Shown piece after piece: positions 40,894 through 48,016 of a stretch of 64,000 bases of DNA. A program made the position numbers and the translations under genes. The number at the start of each line of letters is the position of its first letter. Position 1 is the first letter of the stretch. Under the pieces are notes generated by a model that saw only the letters and a list, made by a program, of their open reading frames with translations, searched no databases and was not told the DNA's origin. The stretch comes from SAR86 cluster bacterium AG-313-D11 (GTDB taxonomy: Bacteria > Pseudomonadota > Gammaproteobacteria > Magnimaribacterales > D2472), in NCBI GenBank assembly GCA_003284215.1, contig QBVW01000002.1, positions 62,001-126,000 on the forward strand, written 5' to 3'.

Positions 40894-43026
40894 ATGAACC
40901 AAAAAATTAAACATCCTCTTCTAGCCTCGCCCGGTTCCATTGGAGGTTTAGAATTGAAAAATAGAATGGTCCTTGCGGCAATGGGTTCAAATTTTGCCTC
41001 AGAAGACGGACATACTTCGAAACAACTTAATGCTTATTACGAAGAAAGAGCGCGTGGTGGAGTTGGTTTAATTATTTTAGAGACATCAGCCATAACGTGG
41101 CCAGCTGGGGCATCTATGCCCAACATGATAGGTTTTTCTAAAGATGAATTTATTCCTGATCTTCAATTGCTAACGCAAAGCATTCATCAACATGGGACGA
41201 AGATTGCAGCTCAGCTAAATCATAGCGGGAAAATCGCTCAAGAAGATGTCATTGCTGGCAGACCTATTCCAGTTCCATCAATTCCAACATCTGAGCGCAG
41301 TGATATGTTTGGTCTGCTTACTCAAGATGAAATCATGAACTTTATCAAAGCTGGTGGTCCAGATGGAAAAGGTCCTCGGTATCATGAACTTTCAGTTGAG
41401 GAGATTCAAATAGAAATTCAACATTTTGTTGAAGCGGCAAAGCGAGCTAAAGCCTCAAATTTTGATGCAATTGAAATTCATGCAGGTCATGGTTATCTTA
41501 TTTCAAGCTTTCTTTCTCCAGCTGTAAATAAAAGGACAGATGAATATGGTGGAACTCCAGAGAAAAGAGCGAAACTTCTTATTGAAATTATTTCTGAAAT
41601 AAAAAAACAAATTAAGAATTTGCCAGTACTCGTAAGATTAGACGCTAATGAGTATCGAATTGATAATGGAATAACGCCAAATGATTTTTTAATTACGGCT
41701 TCCCTAGCCCAAAAAGCAGGTGCAGATGCGATTGACGTTAGTGCGTATGGCAATACAAGTAAAGGCATTGCATTTACAGAAGCTCCCCTTGTTCATGAAC
41801 CAGGCGGCTTCTTAAATTTTGTGAAGATGGCAAAGAAGGTGTTATCGATTCCGGTTATTGCTGTAGGAAGAATTGAGCTTGATGTTGCTGAAAAGGGTCT
41901 TAAGAATAATGAATTTGATTTTTTAGCTATGGGAAGAAAATTATTAGCTGATCCTGGGCTGCCAAATAAAATTATTTCAGGGCAAGAGCATCTTATTCGA
42001 CCCTGTATCTATTGTTATGTATGTGTCAGTCAAATTTTTATTAATAAGCCCATGAAATGTGCTGTGAATGGACAACTAGGTAATGAGCACCTTAAGGAAA
42101 ATATTATTCTCTCAACAGCTGAGCAAAAAAATATATTAGTTATTGGAGCTGGTCCTAGCGGCATGGAGTCGGCAAGGCTTTTAGCTATGCGAGGACATCA
42201 TGTTGAGGTTTGGGAAAAAGATAAAGATATTGGTGGGACTGTTAGGGTTGCTGCTTTAGCTTATGAGCCAAATGGACGCTTAATAGATTATTTAAAAAAT
42301 TCTTTAGATGAATTAGGTGTCAAAATAAAAATGCGTACTTTAGCAACACCTGAGTCAATTCAAGCCTTTAATCCTGATCATGTAGTCGTGGCAATTGGAG
42401 CTCACAGAGATGCCCCATCAATCGATGGAAAAGATAGAAGAAATGTTTTTGATGGAGAGCAACTTAGAGGACTATTATTTGGATCAGACTCAAATGCAAT
42501 AAAGAAGCTTTCATTCTTCCAGCAAATAATTTTAAAAATAGGAAGAGCCTCTCAATTGCTAAGGAACATCACTGCACTAAGATTTTTAAGTAAAATTTGG
42601 ATGCCTATTTCAAAAAATATTGTTGTCATTGGTGGAGATCTCGTTGGATTGGAATTGGCGGAATTCTTAATCGAGCGAGGTAGAAATGTCAAAGTGCTGG
42701 AACCTACCGGATCACTGGGTCCCAATCTCAGTATCGTAAGACGCTCTAGAGTTGTCCATCTCCTTAAAGAGCATGGAGTAGATCTTTTAACCAATGTAGA
42801 CATAAAGGAAATTAATAGTCAGGGTGTTATTGTGCAGCATGAAGATTCTGAAAAAGTATTTCCAGCTGATCAAATAATTATTGCCTTAGGAGCAAATGCA
42901 AATTTAAATCTTTCTGAAGAGCTCAATAAAATAAATATCTCGGTTTCGTCAATTGGTGACTGCACATCTGTAGGATATATTCATGGAGCTATCGCAGATG
43001 CAAGAAAAGCAGTGATAAATTTATAA
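40894..43026 (+). CDS. 2,4-dienoyl-CoA reductase / TMADH-like flavoprotein
   Basis: A 710-aa three-domain oxidoreductase: N-terminal Old Yellow Enzyme FMN barrel (about 1-370, with the catalytic HAGHGYLIS and AAQLNHSGKIAQ), a [4Fe-4S] site near 375-395 (CIYCYVC...C), then an FAD domain (GAGPSGMESARLLAMRGH) and an NAD domain (VVIGGDLVGLELAEFL). It reduces an enoyl or dienoyl substrate with electrons from NAD(P)H. The first three cysteines read CxxCxxC, as in trimethylamine dehydrogenase, rather than CxxCxxxC as in E. coli FadH, so the substrate class is open. Divergent from the SnoaL-like gene. Confidence 0.88.
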   Translation: MNQKIKHPLLASPGSIGGLELKNRMVLAAMGSNFASEDGHTSKQLNAYYEERARGGVGLIILETSAITWPAGASMPNMIGFSKDEFIPDLQLLTQSIHQHGTKIAAQLNHSGKIAQEDVIAGRPIPVPSIPTSERSDMFGLLTQDEIMNFIKAGGPDGKGPRYHELSVEEIQIEIQHFVEAAKRAKASNFDAIEIHAGHGYLISSFLSPAVNKRTDEYGGTPEKRAKLLIEIISEIKKQIKNLPVLVRLDANEYRIDNGITPNDFLITASLAQKAGADAIDVSAYGNTSKGIAFTEAPLVHEPGGFLNFVKMAKKVLSIPVIAVGRIELDVAEKGLKNNEFDFLAMGRKLLADPGLPNKIISGQEHLIRPCIYCYVCVSQIFINKPMKCAVNGQLGNEHLKENIILSTAEQKNILVIGAGPSGMESARLLAMRGHHVEVWEKDKDIGGTVRVAALAYEPNGRLIDYLKNSLDELGVKIKMRTLATPESIQAFNPDHVVVAIGAHRDAPSIDGKDRRNVFDGEQLRGLLFGSDSNAIKKLSFFQQIILKIGRASQLLRNITALRFLSKIWMPISKNIVVIGGDLVGLELAEFLIERGRNVKVLEPTGSLGPNLSIVRRSRVVHLLKEHGVDLLTNVDIKEINSQGVIVQHEDSEKVFPADQIIIALGANANLNLSEELNKINISVSSIGDCTSVGYIHGAIADARKAVINL

Positions 43027-43163
43027 CGTTTATTTTAATTTCAATTGAAAGAATTGTTCTACAGTTTGATCTGCAATTTTTTGAATTTTTTTGGCATAAC
43101 TCAATATTTAGACCAAATATGCACTAACGAATGCTAATAATTTATTCTTATAAAAAAAAATTT

Positions 43164-43173
43164 ACACGCGTGT
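43164..43173. repeat. Short GC palindrome upstream of the alternative oxidase gene
   Basis: ACACGCGTGT is a perfect 10-bp palindrome in an otherwise AT-rich spacer, about 62 bp before the AOX start. Isolated GC in such DNA is unusual and it could be an operator, but no regulator is known for it. The rest of 43027-43234 is AT-rich promoter-like sequence. Confidence 0.35.
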
Positions 43174-43234
43174 TCAAGATAAATCTTTACTAATTATAAA
43201 TTATATATATAATGTATTATAATTAAAATCTATT

Positions 43235-43843
43235 ATGATAACTTTAATAAAAAATTCTACCTCTCAATTATCAGATGCTTTCGCATATTCAATGACAAAG
43301 TTTTTTAGATTTATAGCCGATAGCTTTTTTTTAAAAAGATACGGTCACAGAGCAGTTGTTTTAGAAACAGTTGCTGGGGTTCCCGGAATGGTGGCCGGGG
43401 TGTGGATGCATTTTAAAAGCTTAAGAAAAATGAAAGCCGGCTATGGTGAGCAAATTAGAGAAATGTTATCAGAGGCTGAGAATGAAAGAATGCACTTAAT
43501 GTTTTTTATTGAGATTGCTAAACCAAATATTATGGAAAGATTCATTGTTCTCTCATCTCAACTATTATTTGGTATTTTTTATCTATTTATGTATACATTC
43601 TTTACTAGAACTGCACACAGGATGATTGGTTATTTCGAAGACGAGGCGGTAAGTAGTTATACGGAGTATTTGAAGATGGTTGAATCGGGAGAAGTGGAAA
43701 ATACACCTGCACCTCACATAGCTATCAATTATTATAATTTAGGCGCTGATGCAAGATTATCAGATCTCATAAAATGTGTTAGAGCGGACGAGCAACATCA
43801 TAGTGAAATTAATCACAATTACGCAAATAAACTTCAAAGTTAA
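43235..43843 (+). CDS. aox: Alternative oxidase (AOX)
   Basis: A 202-aa di-iron alternative oxidase, shorter than plant enzymes but normal for bacteria. Iron ligands are visible: E44 (VLETVAGVPG), E84-x2-H87 (ENERMH), E137 (FEDEAVSSY) and E186-x2-H189 (DEQHH). Two hydrophobic stretches (about 102-122 and around 45-60) fit interfacial membrane binding. It oxidises ubiquinol and reduces O2 to water without pumping protons. Alternative oxidases are found in a minority of bacteria. It stands alone in its transcript; a weak terminator follows. Confidence 0.92.
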   Translation: MITLIKNSTSQLSDAFAYSMTKFFRFIADSFFLKRYGHRAVVLETVAGVPGMVAGVWMHFKSLRKMKAGYGEQIREMLSEAENERMHLMFFIEIAKPNIMERFIVLSSQLLFGIFYLFMYTFFTRTAHRMIGYFEDEAVSSYTEYLKMVESGEVENTPAPHIAINYYNLGADARLSDLIKCVRADEQHHSEINHNYANKLQS

Positions 43844-43914
43844 TTGTTGGATCTAGCGTGATCGAATAGTTGCCCTCTTCGGTACCGCGCAAGTAATAAT
43901 TTAGGAACTAAGCT

Positions 43915-43940
43915 GGATGTAAAAAAATATATCCCTTTTT
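43915..43940 (+). terminator. Weak intrinsic terminator after aox
   Basis: A 6-bp stem GGATGT / ATATCC (one G-T pair) around an A-rich loop, followed by CTTTTT. It lies in the 104-bp convergent gap between aox and the DUF2721 gene. The stem is short, so termination is likely inefficient. Confidence 0.4.
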
Positions 43941-43947
43941 GATAGTT

Positions 43948-44424
43948 CTATTTTCTTTGGCCATCAAGGTATTTAGAAATAATTGATTCAGTTGCGAGTA
44001 TTTTTTTTCTAGATGTTTTAGTAGCAAATAAAATTTCAAATATTAAAAAAATTAATGAGAGTATTAAGCACAACATGCAAAGAATAAATGCAAAGGAAAT
44101 AAAGCTATCTAATAAAATTTGATATATTCCTCCAACAAACATCGATCCAATAACAATGCAAACTATTAATCCGCTAAATGTACAAAAGAAAATTGCTATG
44201 TTTATAAATGTAGTTCTAAAAATTAATCTTTTACGATTCAATAAAATGATTTTTCGATCATCAGCATTGACAAGAGCAACGTAGCTTTCAAGATATCTTA
44301 GCCTATCAATAATCCTACCAAGCCTTCCTGTCATAACATTTAACAGTGCTCCGATACCAGCCAATAAAAAGACTGGAGTTACTGCAGTCTGCATTATTTC
44401 TGATATAGATTGGTATTCTTGCAT
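43948..44424 (-). CDS. DUF2721 membrane protein
   Basis: The track starts this ORF at 44514 inside the tRNA-Ala gene, where MARKRSAVRSRLAPP is only the translated tRNA. I start at ATG 44424 (MQEYQSISEIMQ), giving 158 aa. Three hydrophobic helices are visible: VTPVFLLAGIGALLNVM, TFINIAIFFCTFSGLIVCIVIGSM and ISFAFILCMLCLILSLIFLIFEIL. The IIDRLRYLE motif after the first helix is characteristic of DUF2721. The function is unknown. It lies 45 nt after the tRNA-Ala on the same strand. Confidence 0.82.
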   Translation of the reverse strand: MQEYQSISEIMQTAVTPVFLLAGIGALLNVMTGRLGRIIDRLRYLESYVALVNADDRKIILLNRKRLIFRTTFINIAIFFCTFSGLIVCIVIGSMFVGGIYQILLDSFISFAFILCMLCLILSLIFLIFEILFATKTSRKKILATESIISKYLDGQRK

Positions 44425-44469
44425 TGCCTTTAAATTGAAATTGTAGCAAATTTTGAGATTACTATTTAT

Positions 44470-44545
44470 TGGTGGAGCTAGGCGGGATCGAACCGCCGAC
44501 CTCTTGCGTGCCACGCAAGCGCTCTCCCAGCTGAGCTATAGCCCC
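44470..44545 (-). tRNA. tRNA-Ala (GGC)
   Basis: A 76-nt tRNA on the minus strand, GGGGCTATAGCTC at the 5' end and CCACCA at the 3' end, so CCA is encoded. Acceptor, D, anticodon and T arms (GGTTCGATCC) are all complete. The anticodon stem CTTGC/GCAAG frames the loop GTGGCAC, with GGC at positions 34-36. It closely resembles E. coli tRNA-Ala(GGC) apart from a few paired changes. A clear promoter lies just upstream. Confidence 0.97.
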
Positions 44546-44556
44546 AAATGATGAGA

Positions 44557-44586
44557 ATTATATATCACTAATATATGCAGAGTGAA
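44557..44586 (-). promoter_or_regulatory. Promoter of tRNA-Ala
   Basis: On the minus strand TATAAT (44562-44557) is a perfect -10, and TTCACT (44586-44581) is a partial -35 (4 of 6) with an 18-nt spacer. The mature tRNA begins 12 nt after the -10. It lies in the spacer shared with the divergent TauD-like gene. Confidence 0.6.
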
Positions 44587-44606
44587 TTATTTGATATATT
44601 GAATAA

Positions 44607-45452
44607 ATGGAATTCAAGCTACCAACATCTTCCTCGAACCTAGGGGTAGAAATACAAAATATAAACATTGCAAAGAGCCTCTCTGATAAAAAGATAATTG
44701 GTATTAGGGAACATTGGGTAAATTATGGAGTTGCAATTTTTCCAAATCAAAAATTGAATCTTGAAGAGTATGAGAACTTCAGCCAGCAATTTGGACCTTT
44801 TGGAGAAGAGCCTTTCTTGATTCCAATGCAAGAGCACCCTCATATAGTAAAACTGCACAGAAAACCTGATGAGGAAGCGACTCATTTTGGAGGTGCCTGG
44901 CATTCAGATTGGTCTTTTCAAAGCTCTCCCCCTTCAGCAACCATGCTCTATTCTGAAATTATTCCACCAACAGGAGGTGATACTCTTTTTGCGAATACTG
45001 CTGATGCTTATGATGACTTATCTTCAGATCTAAAACAAAGAGTTAAAAACTTACGCTGTCTCCATAGTGCAAAACTCCCTTATGCCAAAGATGGCGTCTA
45101 CGCAACTGAAGGTAAAGCAAGAACTATGAAGATTCATACTTCAGACGAAGCAAATAAAACAATGTCTCACCCCCTTGTCAGAACTCACAGAGAAACAGGG
45201 CGACAGACTCTTTTTATAAATCCTGTATATACAATTCAAATAGAGGGATTTACCAAAGAAGAATCTGATGCTTTATTATTTGAGTTATATATTCACATGG
45301 CACAAGAAAAGTATGTTTATCGACATAAGTGGCAACCAGATATGCTGATCATGTGGGATAACCGCTCTGTTATGCATATGGCTGAGGGGGGATATGATGG
45401 CTATGAAAGACTTCTTCATAGAATTACTATTGCTGGAGATACAACAGAGTAA
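44607..45452 (+). CDS. TauD/TfdA-family alpha-ketoglutarate dioxygenase
   Basis: A 281-aa Fe(II)/2-oxoglutarate dioxygenase. The HxD half of the facial triad is WHSDWSF near 98-104, the distal His in DNRSVMHMA near 257, and the 2-oxoglutarate-binding Arg in HRITIAGD near 272. TNTLF-type segment GGDTLFANT follows the HxD. Members hydroxylate taurine, aryloxyacetates, sulfate esters or other small organics; the sequence does not choose among these. It is 16 nt before a thiolase-family gene on the same strand. Confidence 0.9.
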   Translation: MEFKLPTSSSNLGVEIQNINIAKSLSDKKIIGIREHWVNYGVAIFPNQKLNLEEYENFSQQFGPFGEEPFLIPMQEHPHIVKLHRKPDEEATHFGGAWHSDWSFQSSPPSATMLYSEIIPPTGGDTLFANTADAYDDLSSDLKQRVKNLRCLHSAKLPYAKDGVYATEGKARTMKIHTSDEANKTMSHPLVRTHRETGRQTLFINPVYTIQIEGFTKEESDALLFELYIHMAQEKYVYRHKWQPDMLIMWDNRSVMHMAEGGYDGYERLLHRITIAGDTTE

Positions 45453-45468
45453 TCTGAGTTAAAATTTC

Positions 45469-46926
45469 ATGAAAAATAAACCAGTCCTTGTCGGCATTGG
45501 CTCTCTGCAGCAAAAAGGATCTTTTGCTGAACTTGATGAAGCCTTGATCTTGATGGAGAAAGTTACTTTGGACGCCATTGAAGATACTCAAGCTCCAGCA
45601 ATTAAAAATTTCATAGATGAAATTCAAGTACCTAAAGGTTACTGGACCTATAGAGACCCGGGGAAATGGATAGCAGAAAAACATGGATTTGCAGCAGCTA
45701 GAACCAGCGTTACTAAAATTGGAGTGCTTCAACAAAATTTAATTAATTCAGCCTGTAAAAAAATTATAAAAGGTGATATTCGGGCAAGCCTTATTGTAGG
45801 TGGTGAGGCAAGATTTAAAAAAATTCAAGCTCTAAAAGAAGGGCTAGACTTTGAAGAAATGCAGCTTCTAGTAAATCCAGACCACTATGTTAAAGCCAAG
45901 GATGATTTATATGTAGCTGAGGAAATTGATGCCTTAGGGATGATGGCTGTTGGCTACTACGCCATCATAGAAAGCGCCATGCGATACAAGAACAATAGAA
46001 GTATAGAGAAGCATGAGCAATTTCTTGGTGATACATATGCAAGATTTTCTGAGATTGCCGCTCAAAATCCGCATGCATGGAATCAAAAAGTATTTACTTC
46101 CGAAGAAATTCAAAACCCCTCATCGAAAAATCAAAGAATTGCATATCCCTACAATAAGCTTCACAACTCTAGTTGGAATGTTAATCAAGCTTCCGCATTA
46201 ATTCTTACCAGCGAGGAGATTGCTAATAAATTGAATATTCCTATCTCTCAAAGGGTTTACCCGCTTATCTCAAGCGAAACAAATCATATGATTGGAGTCA
46301 TTCAAAGACCTGACATCACCTTCCCCATTGGTCTTCAATTAGCTTCTAATTTTTTGCTTGAAACAGCTAAAAAAAATAAAATTTACCCGTCCTTATATGA
46401 GCTTTATAGCTGCTTTCCTGTCGCAGTTCAGCTATTTTCTGAATCATTGAATGTTCCAGAGAATACAGATAAAACAATAACCGGTGGAATGCCTTTTGCA
46501 GGCGGCCCTTTAAATAATTACATGCTCCATGCAACAGCTCAAATGCTCATGAAGATCAGGAAAAACACAAATGAAATAGGCCTCATTACAGGGGTCTCCG
46601 GCATGATGACCAAGCAAGCTCTTGCCATTTGGGGTAAAGAACCTGTGATGGATTTTGAATCAATGGATGTAACCGCAGAGGCAGAAAAGCTAGAAATTCC
46701 TGTACCTATGTCCGCTCTTCAAAAAGGTGAGGCTAAGGTCATTGGATGTACAACACTTTATGAAAAATTTAATCCAATAAAAGCTGTTTTTTACGGAGAA
46801 GACTCACAAGGCCACAGATTAGTATTAACCTCTATGGAGGAAAGAATTATTAAACAAGTAGAGGCAGAAGAATGCGTAGGAAAACAAATTAAGTTTTTAA
46901 ACAATCAATTTGTCTCATTTTGTTGA
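45469..46926 (+). CDS. Thiolase-family acetyl-CoA acetyltransferase-like protein
   Basis: A 485-aa protein of a divergent thiolase branch annotated as acetyl-CoA acetyltransferase. It begins [13 protein letters not shown] and has [11 protein letters not shown], then [22 protein letters not shown] where ordinary thiolases have GHP; the GGPxNNY form is, to my recollection, normal for this branch. The C-terminal region ([17 protein letters not shown]) resembles the extra OB-like domain of these proteins. Activity may differ from classical thiolysis because the usual catalytic His is not in place. It is 16 nt after the TauD-like gene. Confidence 0.8.
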   Translation: MKNKPVLVGIGSLQQKGSFAELDEALILMEKVTLDAIEDTQAPAIKNFIDEIQVPKGYWTYRDPGKWIAEKHGFAAARTSVTKIGVLQQNLINSACKKIIKGDIRASLIVGGEARFKKIQALKEGLDFEEMQLLVNPDHYVKAKDDLYVAEEIDALGMMAVGYYAIIESAMRYKNNRSIEKHEQFLGDTYARFSEIAAQNPHAWNQKVFTSEEIQNPSSKNQRIAYPYNKLHNSSWNVNQASALILTSEEIANKLNIPISQRVYPLISSETNHMIGVIQRPDITFPIGLQLASNFLLETAKKNKIYPSLYELYSCFPVAVQLFSESLNVPENTDKTITGGMPFAGGPLNNYMLHATAQMLMKIRKNTNEIGLITGVSGMMTKQALAIWGKEPVMDFESMDVTAEAEKLEIPVPMSALQKGEAKVIGCTTLYEKFNPIKAVFYGEDSQGHRLVLTSMEERIIKQVEAEECVGKQIKFLNNQFVSFC

Positions 46927-46936
46927 TTGCTCCTTT

Positions 46937-47824
46937 TCAAATAGAGCCAGCAAGTTTGTTAAGGTAGCTAATAAAGGATTCAGCATTTACTGACAATGGT
47001 TTCTCCTTGTTACTGATCATACATATCTCATAACCTATTGTAGGTTTGATTTCTCGAGTCGAAATGCTATCACCATAAATTCCTGCACTAAAATCATCAA
47101 TAATCGAATAGCCAGAACCCTTTTCAACCATAGCTTTTGCAACTTGTATTGTTTCAGTTTCTGCGATCCAGTTCACACTTATACCCTTTTGTCTGAGAAG
47201 TTCATCTAGGTTGTATTGCGCTTGATTTGTTTTCAGATTTTTAATTTTTATAAAAGGCTCATGTTGAATTTTTGATAATTTAAAAACTCCCTCTTTTGGA
47301 GGACTATCTTTAGAGGCAATTAAAACTAATTTACCTGCATGCAGAACTGTTTTATTAAATAGAGCTGAATCATTTGGATTAAAACAAATAACCATATCAA
47401 AAGTTAGTTCTTTCAATTGATCTTCAAGATCTAAACTTTGCAAATTTACTATATTGAATTTAGTACCAGGATGCAGCTTTAGATAGTTATTTAATATATT
47501 AGGCAGCAAGCCAAGTCCCAAGGATGGAGTGCAGCCAATATTTATAATTGATGAAGGATCAGTGACTAAATTTCCAGCAATATTATTAAACTTTAGTATT
47601 TGCTGATGAGCATCAGCAGCGTGCTTAAATAAAATGTCAGCTTCCGGTGTTGGCGAAAGACGCCTTGCATGCCTTACAAAAAGTTTTAATTTTAACCTGT
47701 GCTCAGCATAAGCTAGAGTTTTGCTTACAAGTGGCTGAGAAACATTTAAAACTTTAGCGGCTCGGGTTAGAGAACCTTCATTGTAAACATGATAAAAAAC
47801 TTCAATATGTCTTGAGCTAATCAT
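46937..47824 (-). CDS. LysR-family transcriptional regulator
   Basis: A 295-aa LysR. The winged helix-turn-helix is MISSRHIEVFYHVYNEGSLTRAAKVLNVSQPLVSKTLAYAE (about 1-42), with the linker helix up to about 65. The rest is the periplasmic-binding-protein-like effector domain, starting INIGCTPSLGLGLLPNIL. It is divergent from the large TonB receptor gene, and the 192-bp spacer carries a 25-bp direct repeat and two inverted repeats that fit LysR control of the receptor operon. Confidence 0.9.
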   Translation of the reverse strand: MISSRHIEVFYHVYNEGSLTRAAKVLNVSQPLVSKTLAYAEHRLKLKLFVRHARRLSPTPEADILFKHAADAHQQILKFNNIAGNLVTDPSSIINIGCTPSLGLGLLPNILNNYLKLHPGTKFNIVNLQSLDLEDQLKELTFDMVICFNPNDSALFNKTVLHAGKLVLIASKDSPPKEGVFKLSKIQHEPFIKIKNLKTNQAQYNLDELLRQKGISVNWIAETETIQVAKAMVEKGSGYSIIDDFSAGIYGDSISTREIKPTIGYEICMISNKEKPLSVNAESFISYLNKLAGSI

Positions 47825-47846
47825 AGGTAAAAATTATTTTATTTTC

Positions 47847-47947
47847 ATTCACTGTTATCTGTTGTGTATATTTTTTATTCATTGTTATCTATTATGTATA
47901 TATAACTATACGTTATATATTAGATCATAATTTTATCTAATAAAATT
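47847..47947. promoter_or_regulatory. Repeats in the LysR / TonB receptor spacer
   Basis: A 25-bp direct repeat (ATTCACTGTTATCTGTTGTG... and ATTCATTGTTATCTATTATG..., 47847-47871 and 47877-47901, three mismatches) lies at a 30-bp step, about three helical turns. An inverted repeat ATATATAAC, TATAC, GTTATATAT (47898-47920) overlaps the second copy's end, and another (AATTTTAT, CTA, ATAAAATT; 47929-47947) follows. Candidate LysR binding sites; low complexity makes chance matches possible for the AT-only ones. Confidence 0.5.
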
Positions 47948-48016
47948 GATAAATTATCATATAAAAATTGTGTCAACTGCTACTATGATTGCTGGGAAAA
48001 TAATTCTGGGGAAAAA

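Noticed and set aside
42002-42061. CxxCxxC cluster of the FadH-like protein as an anomaly
   Set aside because: The same spacing of the first three cysteines occurs in trimethylamine dehydrogenase, so it is a normal variant.
46490-46560. Missing GHP catalytic His in the 45469 thiolase as a broken gene
   Set aside because: The GGPxNNY form is, as far as I recall, characteristic of this thiolase branch, and the frame is intact.
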